Assembly: GCA_963989245.1 (NCBI GenBank) | Contig: OZ022352.1 | Coordinates: 18,505,560-18,569,559 of the forward strand | DNA length: 64,000 nt | Direction of reading: 5' to 3' | Source of the DNA: Nansenia antarctica | Taxonomy: Eukaryota; Chordata; Actinopteri; Argentiniformes; Microstomatidae | Shown here: one piece after another, positions 23,961 through 35,649 of the stretch | Layout of the letters: each line of letters opens with the position of its first letter | Position numbering within the stretch: the stretch's first letter is position 1 | Made by a program: the position numbers and the translations under genes | Notes under the pieces: model-generated | Seen by the model: the letters and a program-made list of their open reading frames with translations, nothing else | Database searches by the model: none | What the model was told of the DNA's origin: nothing

Positions 23961-24879
23961 AAAGTACACAAGAATGCATGTGTAATAGTCAGGGGTGTCC
24001 CTCATCTCCTTCAGAGGACCTGGGTTAAATTTGTCACCTTTAGGTTCTAAGATGCTCTAGTTGCCTTGATTACCAAAATGACCCAATCTTCTGTTTTGAA
24101 ACAAAAACTTTTAATACAATTAATACATATACAAATGTGTTCAGTTCAGGCAGTCTGCCTGCCAATTGAGTCTCAGCTTGTGTGAACAAGAAAGGGAAGA
24201 GGCTTGCCTATACAAGGACCTTATTTGTCACAGCTATTGACGGCTTGTGCAAAAACGCATTGTGTCTGTACTGTAGTCACCCATCTAATAAAGCACTCTG
24301 TCACCTGCCTGCCAGTCAACAGCAGAAACACCTGTCTTCCCTGGAAACAGAAATAATGGCCAGGCTTTTTTACTATTCCTTTTACTCCTTAATTGCTCCC
24401 TTGTTTGGGGTCTCATTCTGTCTGTCAAGAACAGCTCACCTCTCATCTCTCTTGTCTGTTTTCTTTGCTGACTGACAGCTTCTTTCTAGTGTGCATTCCA
24501 TCTCTCCCTCAAGGAATCACCATGCGTTTGGAAGAACATTAACCTCCCCATCAATCAACGGGCAGAAAAATTACTCTATTACAGTATATTTTTTGAGGCT
24601 AATTACATTACATCTTCTCTAATGGCTTGTTGTAATTTTGTTAAGGGGACACTTCTCCATCTCACTAGCCTTTCTTTCTGAGCTACCATTCAACAAGCCT
24701 TTGTCCTCTGTGCTTCGTCCATATTTCCTCAATATACAGGAAATGCCTGTACTTTAGATTTGAATCAACACAAACTACTACTCCAAGATCTACATTATTT
24801 CCTTTTGCAGTGTGGTCTTCACAGACCAACCAGACCTCTGTAGGAGTTTACCTGAGTGGAGGAAGACATGCCTCTCTGT

Positions 24880-25130
24880 CTATCTCCCTGCCTATCTGCC
24901 TGCCTGCCTATCAGCCTACCTGTTTGCCTGCCTGCTTGGTTCCCTGCCTGCTTGCATGCCTGTCTCCCTCCCTACCTGTCTACAGTACCTCCCTGCCTGC
25001 CTGTCTTCCCGCCTGCCTGTTTGCCTCCCTGCCTCCCTGTCTACCTCTCTGTCTTTCTGCTTGCCTACCTCCTACCAGTCTCCCTGCATACCTGTTTCCC
25101 TGCCTCCCTGCCTGCATTCCTGTCTGCCTG
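24880..25130. repeat. Degenerate (CCTG)n / (CCTGCCTC)n tetranucleotide array
   Basis: About 250 bp of diverged CCTG units with CCTA, CTTG and CCTC variants. All three forward frames stay open and give Cys/Leu/Pro-rich translations, which are artefacts. Confidence 0.9.
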
Positions 25131-25851
25131 TAAGAGATAGAGAGAGGTTCATTTGCGATTAGTTAATAATATAATCTAAAATAAATGAGTTCCATATTAT
25201 GTATGTTCTTTTGTCATACTGCCAGGTCTTAAAAATACTCTTAAAATACAAGTCTGATGGTGGATTATAGTGCTGCTCTACAGTGAGGGAGTTACAGCAG
25301 ATATTACTGCATAACAGAAGCAGCTGCAAAGATAACGTGAATAATAAATAACTTGAAGCTTGAATCACTTGAAGCTGTACACTGTATGTAGACAAGTATC
25401 TACTATATATTTTTTTCCTTTTGAACAGAATCATAAAACCATAAAAATGGCAGGATATTGTTTCTTAGAACAACACGTCTATATAAACTGCTGGAAATCA
25501 TCTACAGTGTAAGTGTCGGAGGTGTTTCGTGTTGATGAAGGCAAGAGGAACAATGATTTGAGTATTGCTAATTGGATAGTGTCATTCTTTAGAAGTTGCT
25601 GACATTTACTGGCATTTAAATGCAATTAATTAATTGCAGTAAATGTACTTTAATTTGTGGACATTGTGTATCCTCTCCAAATAGGTAGCAGCATCATCAT
25701 GTTATTACAGTAGCTTTCTATTCACCTTGTTGACTCCAACAGCACGCTCCAGTGGATTAATTTAGTGCCCAAAAACGACGATGCAAATGGAACATTTCAA
25801 AATCAAATGTCAACTTGCTTTCGTAGAATACTATTACAGATTACTATTACA

Positions 25852-25854
<3 letters not shown>

Positions 25855-25944
<90 letters not shown>

Positions 25945-25970
25945 CGTGCACGTGTGCGTGCGTGTGTGTG
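25855..25970. repeat. (GT)n microsatellite
   Basis: GT dinucleotides with one GAGT and several GCGT variants at the right. Confidence 0.96.
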
Positions 25971-26159
25971 ACTAGGAAGAAGGCAGGAGAATGACAGAAT
26001 GGGTGAGAAGTGTGACAGCGAGAGAGAGGGTGTATTCACGACAAGATCTTGCTTTTGTTCTCTCAGCGACACACATTCACACTGACAGTTACACTCGACT
26101 CCTAACCCCCCATCTTGTCAAAGTCTATGGCACGCATACAACCGTCAATGATGTAGTTT

Positions 26160-26842
26160 GTATTGTATTGTATTGCCTCTGAGTTAAATTATGCTTGTGT
26201 TTCAAGTTACAGCATCACATGTTACATGAAGTATTACATTAGGCATTGTACTGTGTGTACTGTATAGTATTTGTATCATATGTACTGTATTTACTAAGAT
26301 GAGACTATGGGACCTTGAGGCTTTTGAAGTGGACTCCTTCGTGTGACCTCTCTCTGTACTGTACAATACTACCTTTGCACATACTGTATATTGCACATTG
26401 TACATGCCTCTATAGGTTATTTTTATACATCTGAATATGCACACTACATACTGTACATAAACTACCACACTGTATAAACCTCTAAAATAAACGGATGTTT
26501 ACAATACTACCTTTCCACATCATGTACTGTATATTGCACATTGCACATGTCTTTTTGATATACAGTAGCTTCTTTTTATACATCTGCACATTACATACTG
26601 TACATCAGCTACCACACTGTATAAACTACCTTAACTGAATATAGATCATAACTGTATATATATATAACTACCGTATGCCTTACTGTAACTATCACTATCA
26701 TTGTCATGTTTTTTGTCATCAATCATGTTCTTATATCACTATTCTGGTTAGATGCTAAACTGCATTTCGTTGTATAGTACGGTACTTGTACTCTGCAATG
26801 ACAATAAAGTTGAATCTAATCTAATCTAATCTAATCTAATCT
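26160..26842 (+). mobile_element. Rex1-like LINE 3'UTR with (AATCT)n tail and internal duplication
   Basis: The 3' end reads CTGCATTTCGTTGTATAG and then CAATGACAATAAAGTTGAAT followed by five AATCT units, the same organisation as the minus-strand copy at 8750. Upstream, a unit starting ACAATACTACCTTT and ending ACACTGTATAAAC is present twice in tandem (about 26362-26500 and 26501-26635). No coding part is retained. Confidence 0.7.
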
Positions 26843-27041
26843 ATGAAGCCTTGTTGGCTCCATTTGCAAGCAGGTATGAGTGAGTGCCAGGCCAATCAGG
26901 GAGCTCAGGCCTTCACCTCCAGCTGACTGGCACAACTGTTCTGCAGTCATAATTGATTAGAAACAGATTCATCTGAACTTGATTTAGATTTAGTATATTG
27001 GAGTGTCAAATTAACAGTCAAATAATGGTCTAATAATACTC

Positions 27042-27045
<4 letters not shown>

Positions 27046-27110
<65 letters not shown>
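27046..27110. repeat. (AT)n microsatellite
   Basis: Perfect alternating AT, 65 bp, self-complementary and potentially cruciform. Confidence 0.96.
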
Positions 27111-27112
<2 letters not shown>

Positions 27113-27295
27113 CCACATGTTGGGAGATGTGGAGACTCCATTTGGGAAGATACAGTACTGTATTTTATGAGGTACCTCGAAGATAGTGGGGTGATATGAT
27201 TATGATGGAGGGATTTAATTTCATGAATAGAAATCTGTGACATGTTTTACAAAAGCCACAGTAACATGCAACAACTTCTGTGTGGCATTTCACTT

Positions 27296-27358
27296 ACAGG
27301 ACATACTGTACAGTGCAGTTGAATGGGAAAGTGTGTCTAAACTTTTGACTGGTACTGT
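27296..27358. mobile_element. Solitary Tc1-like transposon end
   Basis: GTGTGTCTAAACTTTTGACT followed by GGTACTGTG is the inverted terminus of a common teleost Tc1-like family (whose other end begins CAGTACCAGTCAAAAG). No partner end is seen within the window. Confidence 0.6.
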
Positions 27359-27841
27359 GCATTGGCTCTCTCTGCAATACCATTACCCCTAGTGCTAGAT
27401 ACATTCAACGGTGCACTGTTTCTTTACTAAATGTAAATAATGAGGCAATAAGAAAACGCTTTTTCTTCAAACGTTTATCTCAGTTTATCTTATCTCTGTT
27501 CTCTACAATACAATGCCTTCAGGATACCCAGAGATGAGGTTTTCTCTCGTTCCTTGGTATATAAAACACACTGTACTAGGTATTCTCTGGATTGCTTTAC
27601 AGTAACACATCTATATAAGGACACAGAGGACAAACTGTTTTTCAAATGAGCCTGTGAATAACCTTGAAGGCCCGAAGAGCACTATCAATGGAGCATCTAC
27701 TATTATAGAAATGAACCTACTGTATCTTAGTCTGCCGGATCCTGCTAGGGTGGTCACTGGTATCATTCTCCACCAGAAGATCTGCTGTTGATGATTATAA
27801 CAACAGCAACAACAACAAGCTCTTTCCAATATCAAAAGGGT

Positions 27842-28697
27842 TCAGTGTTGGGTCCCCCAAGGAAGCTGCCTAGGGCCTCTTCTCTACTCTATTTTTGTAA
27901 ATAACATGCCATATGTATTTTAAAAATGCAGATATGGCGATCTACGTGGATGATACAACTATGTACTGTATGTGATCAGCAAAGAGCACTGAGCAAGTCA
28001 ATGACATGCTGCATGAGTTAATTTGAAGTATGACGTAATAAGTCATGTGAATGTAATGCATACAAGGCTGTCATGGATGATGGTAGATGAAAGACTGGCA
28101 TGCAGCATTATTCTGTACCGTACTTAAAGGACATCTGTACCTTACATAAACCCCTTAGCCTGTTTTCACAGTTACTACCCACCAATGATAGACATACCTA
28201 TGATACCAGACAGGCCTCAAGCTGTCGTTTCACCCTACCAAGGTCTAGAACAAATGCACTATGGAATAATTGTTTTATATAGAGCTGTGGTATACTGGAA
28301 TAGACTCCCCCAATATCTGACCCTTATTGGAAATAAAAAACGCTTCAAAAAGAAACTGAAAGAAGCTGTCGTCCGGAAATAAATGAAGGTAGATAGTTTT
28401 GGTGCGAGCTCTCTGTCTTCTTCTTTTATTTTGTATACTACTTTGCTACTTGTATTTTATTTTAATTCTGTTATCTTATATTTTATTTATTTTATTTTTC
28501 TGAGTTTTAATAATGAATGCTGTTCACAAATTATGCTGTTCACTAATTATTCCTTTGTTGATTGATTTTGTTATGTTTGACTGTCTGTCTTTCATGTGGA
28601 CCCCAGGAAGAATAGTCCTCACTATGGTGATGACTAATAGGGATCCGTTTAAATAAACAAAATAAAACAAAACAAAATAAACAACAACAACAACAAC
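27842..28697 (+). pseudogene. Jockey/CR1-type LINE: reverse transcriptase relic and 3'UTR
   Basis: A block from KNADMAIYVDDTTMYC (palm motif with VDD) and STEQVNDMLHEL begins the relic. After a deletion it continues with DRHTYDTRQASSCRFTLPRS then RTNALWNNCF and YRAVVYWNRLPQYLTLIGNK, the C-terminal block of a fish non-LTR reverse transcriptase. The 3'UTR carries GTGGACCCCAGGAAGAATAG and GGGATCCGTTTAAATAAA, typical of this LINE group, and ends in an A-rich (CAA)n tail. Stops at several points make it non-functional. Confidence 0.75.
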
Positions 28698-28699
28698 GA

Positions 28700-29590
28700 T
28701 GATCAGAACATTATCAACTTAATTTTCTTGGCAACACAATTTTTCCAGCCCAAAGTGCTTTACAGTATCCAAATACACACTAGAACCATCCTGTGTGCTT
28801 TCCATAGCTATGTTGGTTGAGAAGCAATCTGTCATTGTTTGCCCAGTTTAAGCAGCAATGGGCCATTGGCTGAACCCGTATGTCCTCTTCACATTAACCC
28901 ACATAGGATTTAGAACAATTTGCTTATAACTCAATCAATGTGTAATATTAATTGTGTGTATAGTACCCAAAAAAACTTTTACATGCTTGACTAATTCTGC
29001 CAAGTTATATACATCACATTCTTTTATTTTCTCTTTGAAGGTAGAAAAAGTGAGTCCCTTGGAGGTGGATAGGAGGTAAGGACCAAGAGAAAACTGAAAC
29101 CAAGAAGCTGGAACCGGTTGCGTTTCGCCGTAATGGCCATTTAACTGAAATAATTTAAAATTCGGTTGAATGGCTTTTGTTCAGGGAGTAAAAATGAGTA
29201 TTTGAATTGCTCTCCTTAGTGTCTGTCTGTGCCTCTGAACTTTCTTCACCGTCTTCTTTGCCTTGTGCCTGTGCATGCTGCAGCCCCAGCTCTATTAGAC
29301 CCATTTATGTGATTGCAAGGAGTCGGCTACTATGTTTGAGGACAAAATTGTTCTGTGTGCACATAAGTATCTAACTATACGAGCATTGACCATGTGTGGT
29401 GCGAGGATGTGTCAAAAACTGTAGATACGTTGGGGTTCAAGGTTCAAGGGTACTTTGCATGAGAGTTCCATGAATTGTGACCTTCGTGGTAGTTAGGCAT
29501 AATTAACTTGTGATTTCCAACTGTCTCCCTCCCGTTGTAGACAGAGACGTTGGGACCACCAGATGAGAGATGTTACAATGTTTCGTGTTT
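28700..29590. other. Non-coding stretch, nothing recognised
   Basis: AT-rich unique-looking DNA. A short AACACAATTTTTCCAGCCCA patch near 28733 resembles a decayed retroelement 3' end but is too short to assign. Confidence 0.5.
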
Positions 29591-29594
29591 CTGC

Positions 29595-29900
29595 CTCCCT
29601 TGGTGAGGTAAGGTGAGGTGAGGAGGAGGAGGAAAGCAGAAAGATTAAAGGTTAGGGGGGACTGGGACTGGAGAATAGAGAGAACAATGGCTCTCTCCCT
29701 CCTTCTGTGAGGTAAGGTGAGGGGTGTGAGGTGGGGACTGGAGAATAGAGAGAACCAGTGGCTCGCTCTTCCTCCTTCACTGAGGTGTGTATGGGGTGAG
29801 GGGGGGGGGGGGCGTCAGGTGGGTGAGAATAGAGAGAACGGAGACCAGTGGCGTTAATGACCAGCATGGAGACAGAGGGAGAACTCGCTCTATTGGAGTC
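29595..29900. repeat. Imperfect G-rich tandem repeat, unit about 85 bp
   Basis: The block GGTAAGGTGAGG, then GGGACTGGAGAATAGAGAGA, then TGGCTC recurs two to three times with drift. Poly-G runs follow at 29800-29812 and 29999-30011. Confidence 0.6.
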
Positions 29901-30599
29901 CCCCACCCCCCCAGGTCAGGGTCATTACCACAAGTTTGGCTTCCAGACCCCAGACCCATCCTTTTACTGCCTCTTCTTGTTAGGAAGCCTTTGTTAAGGG
30001 GGGGGGGGGGACTAGATAGCTCCACAAGAACTGACTCTGTCTGTATCATTAGGAGAGAGACAGACAGTGGCTATCAGGAATTCAAGGTAAAAATATGATT
30101 AGGATAGAGCTGAAAGGACGTGGGGCATTTTCTCCCGCTCTTCACAGCTGCACTTGAAGAATGTGAATGTGATTTTTATGACGTCTTTTCCAGGATGACC
30201 TGGAACGTCTTTTTTTGGTGACCTAGAACAGCCGGTTGTATTCAGGTCATTAAAAAGTTGTTGAGTATTGATATTCTAACCCTGGCCACTATCAGGGTCC
30301 GTCCGTGCTGCTCTCTTTCAAGCTGGTTAAATTATAAAAATGTGTTTTGTTAACCCATTTTCAAACAGCTTGTAAATCAGCGCCAATTATGTTTCCGATG
30401 TTACACGATAAGTGCTGGTCAGAAATGTTTTTATTTTAACCTCGATTACAACCATTTAGTTATTTCTTTTTCTGTAAAAAAATATTTTTGTTGAAATAGG
30501 GTGATATTCTGGGCCAGATACTAACTAGTTGTGATATGACGTGATCTGGCCATTATCGTGCTGGCCCGAATTCGTCCGGGTCCGTCTGTGCTTGCTGGG

Positions 30600-30800
30600 T
30601 ACAGTGAATCCAATTCACAAATTATAAGTATTTAGTGATCCTAAAACGGGTTGTTTGTTATATCAAGTGGGCTCTTCAACACCTCAACTTTCATAATATG
30701 CAAAAAAACTAAAAACACTTGTCTTCTTAAAGAGGTTTTTTGGTCATTTGCGCGACTTGAGAATTGCCGACATGCGGACCTTTTCACCAGACCATGTCAT
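30600..30800 (-). mobile_element. Terminal part of the GTGACAGGGTCTGGTG family, reverse orientation
   Basis: Read on minus from 30800: ATGACATGGTCTGGTGAAAA, then GTTGAGGTGTTGAAGAG, and GATATAACAAAC, then TTTTAGGATCACTAAATACT. The element starting at 59726 has the same blocks in the same order (GTTTAAGTGTTGAAGAG, AATATAACAAAC, TTTTAGGATCACTAAATACT). The other end of this copy was not located. Confidence 0.55.
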
Positions 30801-31078
30801 ATTTCGGCAAGGCTTTGTGATGCTGCGATTACACTGCACTCATCTTAGGGTTGAGATGTGCCCTTTCTCAATTATTAGAAACTCGATTCCTCACATCCTC
30901 TCCTTCGTGCTCTACTCAATTCCTACTGAAAACACATTGGAGGAGAAGATCTAGTCTCCTCCCCTTGGATTGTTTTCCTCCAATGGATTTAGAGAATGAA
31001 GCGAGTGGAGGATGGAGAAGAGGACACAAGGAATTCCGTTTCTAACCATTGAGAAAGGACTTAAGTAGCAGGCAACTA

Positions 31079-31574
31079 GCCTGATGCTAGGGTTGTCTTG
31101 GGGTTGAGATGTGTAGGTAGCAGGTATGAATGAATGAATGGTCTTTATTGTCATTGCTATAGTACAGGTACCAAACAACGAAATTTAGGAGGGGTGGCTC
31201 CCCTGGTGCTAGGAAAGAAAACAAAAGAAAAAAAAACACAAGAAGGGAAGGAGCTGGTTTACATAAATAAAGGCTATGTACACTATCCACTATACTATAC
31301 TGTACAGATAGACGACTAGGATTGTCATATTGCACATAGTGTTATTGCACATTCATTTGAAGTGTCGCAGTTTGCAGGCTAGAAATGTACATATTTGTGC
31401 CTCAGCACTACACCTGATTTTTTCAGTCCAGCAGCTGCCATCAATCCGTCCAGACTGTCCAGGGCCCAGAACCTAGGTCTTTGCTGTGTTCAGGGCCTGG
31501 ATGGCCCTGGGGTAGAAGCTGTGCTTGTGCCTGATGCTAGGTTCATCTAGGGGTTGATGTGTAGGTAGCCGGTA
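31079..31574 (-). mobile_element. Rex1-like LINE 3' end flanked by a long (about 48 bp) imperfect target duplication
   Basis: The insertion 31127-31528 on the minus strand begins in the end of the reverse transcriptase frame (FYPRAIQALNTAKT). It continues through the same 3'UTR as at 11611-11842 and ends with CAATAAAGACC plus (ATTC)n. Both flanks carry CCTGATGCTAGG ... GTAGGTAGC.GGTA (31079-31126 and 31529-31574), diverged at a few bases, which fits an older duplication. Confidence 0.7.
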
Positions 31575-32079
31575 GCTAGCCTGATGCTAGTTTTAGAACA
31601 CCTTAGTTGAGAGAGGTGGAGGGAGATGATGCCTGCTAATATTTGAAGAGGGAAAACATGACTGATTGGAGATTGGATCTATTTGCACATCAAGTCACAC
31701 TGCATGAAGGGGAAAGCTGCCCATTGGCTGGTCAAGAGCTGCAGTACGTCCAAGAGCTGTGCTGAGGTCAGCAATATTCAGAGGAAAATACCAGTCAGAG
31801 GTAATGAAGTGCACTGGCTGTTAAAAATAGAGCCCTAACCCTAAAATAAGCTGATAGAATGAATCGATCTAGTATGGTTCAAGTTCCAGCCTTTGTATGG
31901 CCAGTTTATAATAATAATAATAATAATATTACACCGACCTTGGTCGTGTGGTCAAAAACGATTCATTCATCATCATTTTCTTTACAAAAAGAGCTAGAAA
32001 CTAATTAATTTAACTAATATAAATTAAGAAAAGAAATAAAAGAAAGTATAATTAAGGTAGTGCTGGGGACAGATGGAAG

Positions 32080-33115
32080 GGGGATTGATTGATTGATTGA
32101 AAACTTTATTAGAATGTTTGCAGAAGTAGGTACATGAAAGTACATATTACATACAAGGTCAAACTAAGAGGATAAAAACCCAAGAAAGCCACTGGCTTAT
32201 TTCAATTGGGGTCCTTGATTGAGAGGGGGGAGGGGGAGAGGGTTAACTAGGAAAGGCAAGCTTGAAGAGGTGAGTTTTGAGGGCCTGTTTGAATGTTGGT
32301 AGGGTGTTGTGCCTGTCTGATGTGGTTGGGGAGGGCGTTCCAGAGGGACGGGGCTGCGGCTGAAAAGGCCCTATCAACCCAGGTCCGGAGCTTGGCCCTG
32401 GTGGTCTTGAGGGTGATTAGGTCGGCAGACCTGAGGCAATGGGAGGGGGTGTGGAGGGGGACGAGGTTGGCAAGGTAGGAGGGGGCCAGGTTGTTGATGG
32501 CTTTGTCGGTGATGAGTACGATTTTGAATCGGATCCTGTATTTGATCGGGAGCCAGTGTAGGTTTTGGAGGACAGGGATGATGTGGTCGCAGCGGCGGGT
32601 GCATGGAGGTGAGCAGACGGCACAGAGTTCTGGACGTATTGGAGTTTATTTAGGATGTTGTTTGGTAAACCGTAGAGGATGCTGTTGCAGTAGTCGAGTC
32701 GGGAAGTTATGAGGACGTGGATGAGTGTTTCAGCAGCTGAAAAGGACAGGGAGGTTCAGAGGCGGGCAATGTTCCTGAGGTGGAAGAATGCAGATTTAGT
32801 GACCTGGTTGGCATGGGGTGGGGTGAAGGATGGGTGGGGTGAAGGATGATGCCGAGGTTGCGGACGTGGTTGGAGGAGGTTACGGTGAAGCCATCGATTT
32901 TGAGTGAGAATGTCTGGTTGGAACGGGTGAGGGAGTTTGGCCCGATGAAGAGGATTTCCGATTTATTGCAGTTGGAGTTTCAGAAAATTCTGTTACATCC
33001 ATGATTTTATGTCGCTGAGGCAGGTAGTGAGGGTGGAGTGGGTGGTAGGGGAGATGGTTTTGGAGGAGAGGTAGAGTTGGGTGTCGTCAGCATAGCAATG
33101 GAACAGTTTAGCAGG
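32080..33115 (-). pseudogene. L2-type LINE, 3' half, with (CAAT)n tail
   Basis: On minus, starting at about 33110: FHCYADDTQLYLSSKTI (intact YADD), SEILFIGPNSLTRSNQTF, KIDGF, DYCNSILYGLPNNILNKLQY, LHWLPIKYRIRFKI, AINNLAPSYLANLVPLH, CLRSADLITLK, RAFSAAAPSLWNALPNHI and KTHLFKLAFP, in that order across frameshifts. The element ends in TTTTCAATCAATCAATC near 32090. It is truncated 5' just before the palm motif and is not translatable as one frame. Confidence 0.85.
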
Positions 33116-33730
33116 TGCTTCCATCCAGCATGTCTAATGCAGTACTGTGGCGTAAAGTGAAAAATGTTTTAGCAAACATGGAGTTGGTATTTTCCTAAAA
33201 TATTTTTGGGGAGATATACTGTAATATGTAACAAACATTCCCTTTTGTTTATTCATTCAGGTTGAGTCAATACACTGTACTGTATAGTCACTGTATTTGA
33301 CTAATTGCTACTCCTCAAACATCTCCTCAAGCCAACCCAAGAGCAGTGTAGCACCGGTTCCTATAGTGTCAACACACGGCTAAAGCTTCCCAAGTGTACA
33401 GCGGCATTAGCCTTGGCCCGCCATCTGACAGAGGAACAAGTCCAGTGTGTGAGAGACTGAGACTGCCCTGTCATGTCTCTAATACTAGATGTCACTTTCA
33501 CTTTCTGCTCTTTCTCCTGTAATTGAAATTCAGGAAGCAATTAATGGACTCCTGATTAATGAGAAGAAGGCATCAGTTTTCCGGAGGATAGCCTCGGAGT
33601 GCAGCACGGCTAGTGATTAATTGATCTCTACGACAGCCGACAGACAGACGCCTTCATACTTACTCTGACTCGGAGCACATGTGATGCATCCACTCGACTC
33701 ATTGAGTATGAAACTATTCTCATCACATAT

Positions 33731-33800
33731 GTCACATGGTCTGGTGAAAAGGCAATTCTTAAGTCGCTCAAATGACCAGAAAAGCTTCTCTCGTCGAGAT
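33731..33800 (+). mobile_element. Terminus of the GTGACAGGGTCTGGTG family
   Basis: GTCACATGGTCTGGTGAAAA followed by GGCAATTCTTAAGTCGC and CAAATGACCAGAAAA is closely similar to the reversed terminus at 30730-30800. The two termini face away from each other, so they are not the ends of one element. Confidence 0.5.
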
Positions 33801-34512
33801 TCATCAGAATAAGCCTGGATTTTCCATTAGCAATGTTAATGGAATACCCCCCAGATCTGTTGGTCTGTTTGGTTTGGTTTGATGTCGAGTCATTATTAAT
33901 GTTGATATTGTGGTTGGCACACTGATTAACAAGACAACACTTCATATCAAAAAGGTTGCATACCCCTGTCCTATACCCTATTCACCTTACAATAAAGTGG
34001 TACTTTTATCCAAAAAAAACTGTGATAAGCTGTCATGCTGGTCTATTGCAGATAACTCAGGTCGATGCTTTATCAATAGGTTATGTACAGATCTACACTG
34101 CCCAGGGTTCTCCACTCTACTGAACCCATGTGTCATCCTCAACAATACAGAGACAAGCTGATCAGATCAGAGCCAACCACCATGGATGATTGCATATCAT
34201 TGGATTCTATAACTCTCCCCTTCCCTGTAATGAAGTGGGATATTGGACCAGGGTCTGGACTGCATACAGGACCATGCTCTGAGCTCTAGACTTTAGTTAT
34301 GGCTAGTTCCATATTCTGCCATGTCTTGTTCAGAGGAGACAAGACGTGGCGGCCTATAAGGGTCACTATAACTCAGCCGTAACACTCAAATGGCTCCAGC
34401 TAGGAGTAAGTCAACATGACCTAACAGCTGGGAAAAGCTTATTATCGGCATAGCAGCAATGAGTTCACTCTGTAGCTTTTTGTTACCTGAATACTCTACC
34501 AGTCAATATCAG

Positions 34513-34771
34513 TGTTACGTCCACATGTGTCCTTGTTGTGTTTCCTTCCCCTTCTATGTTCTCCTCTGTCATTCTCCATCCAGGTGTTGTCAATTGGCCA
34601 ATCATTCCCTCATTCATCATCCCACTCCTGTCCAATCAGAGGGCTACCCCTCATCCAATCAGAGGGCTACCCCTCATCCAATCAGAGGGCTGCCCGTCTG
34701 TTTAAATGCTCCTCATTGTGTCTCCTTGTCAGTTGACTGTTTGGTTGTGTTTTGTTTGTTAGTTTGTAACA
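34513..34771. mobile_element. Solo LTR of an LTR retrotransposon, 259 bp, with 5-bp target duplication
   Basis: The element starts TGTTACGTCC and ends TTTGTAACA, giving a 6-bp terminal inverted repeat with TG...CA ends. The pentamer ATCAG flanks both sides (34508-34512, 34772-34776). Inside, a 23-bp unit beginning CCAATCAGAGGGC is repeated three times from 34632, 34655 and 34678. An AT-rich TTTAAAT element follows about 10 bp after the third unit. CCAAT repeats upstream of a TATA-like box indicate a plus-sense U3 promoter. No AATAAA is visible. No internal retroviral or gag/pol sequence adjoins it, so it is a solo LTR. Confidence 0.8.
34632..34700 (+). promoter_or_regulatory. Three 23-bp direct repeats each with a CCAAT box
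   Basis: Unit CCAATCAGAGGGCTACCCCT plus CAT occurs three times, followed by TTTAAATGCTCC. A further GGCCAATCATT lies 40 bp upstream. CCAAT boxes are bound by NF-Y. The arrangement looks like an LTR enhancer/promoter. Confidence 0.6.
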
Positions 34772-35649
34772 ATCAGGTATTCTACTGTTGGAGAAAATAT
34801 GTTTCCTGTATGGTCAATTAAAAGATCTGAGTGTAGACATTGTTGAGAATAATGAGTGTACAACTTGTATAACATTTAGACGTCTCTACATTCTGGGAAA
34901 TCGAGCACTAAAGGAAGCCTATCCTTTCCTTTCTGTGGATATATAACTTGTTGCGCAATAATTACAATAATTACTATATGATTGGTTACCAAGAGTAGTG
35001 ACCTCATAAGGGAGGCAACCTTTTATAAATATGTGTCCCTCCTCACAGGGGGCTTTTTGACTCTCCTATTTTCTCTCTGAGCTCATGTAACTTTATTAAT
35101 ATAAAGGCCTCATTATAAGCCACTTGTTAAGCTCTCTGTGCTATTTCTAAATTACATCTACACTACTAAGAATCAATTAAATCCACAACACTACGATTTT
35201 AATGAGTAGAGTAAATTGGGAAATTGAATATTGTTGAACAGGTAGATAATACTAGCTAGCAACCAGCTGTGACATTTATTGCCTGTCAGTGTACCACCAA
35301 AGAAATACGTTTACGGGTCCTGAAGCAATCTGAGTAGAACTGATTTAATAAGCTTTACTTTGAAAGTGAACTTTGAAGCGTGAGGTGGTGCTACATTGGC
35401 GGTACTCTGACTTTCTTGACTTAAGAAAAGCATAAAACATTTATTCAGTCCTTCTTTAAGTATGAAATCATTGCTTGCATAACATCTTATTCTTTTTTTT
35501 TTTATCTAAGTAATCCCTATCACTTCCTCCCCCTCTTTAGAGACATGAAGTTACCCTTACTTAGGTATTTATTGTAGTTGATAAGGTACATGTAATATAA
35601 CAACATTCTGAAAAAAAGATGCTATATGTCTATAGTTTATTATGATTGA

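Noticed and set aside
30730..33800. A 3-kb element bounded by the termini at 30800 and 33731
   Set aside because: The termini point outward from the interval rather than inward, so they belong to two different copies.
34600..34700. CCAAT repeats as a CRISPR-like array
   Set aside because: Units are directly adjacent with no spacers and lie in an LTR of a vertebrate genome.
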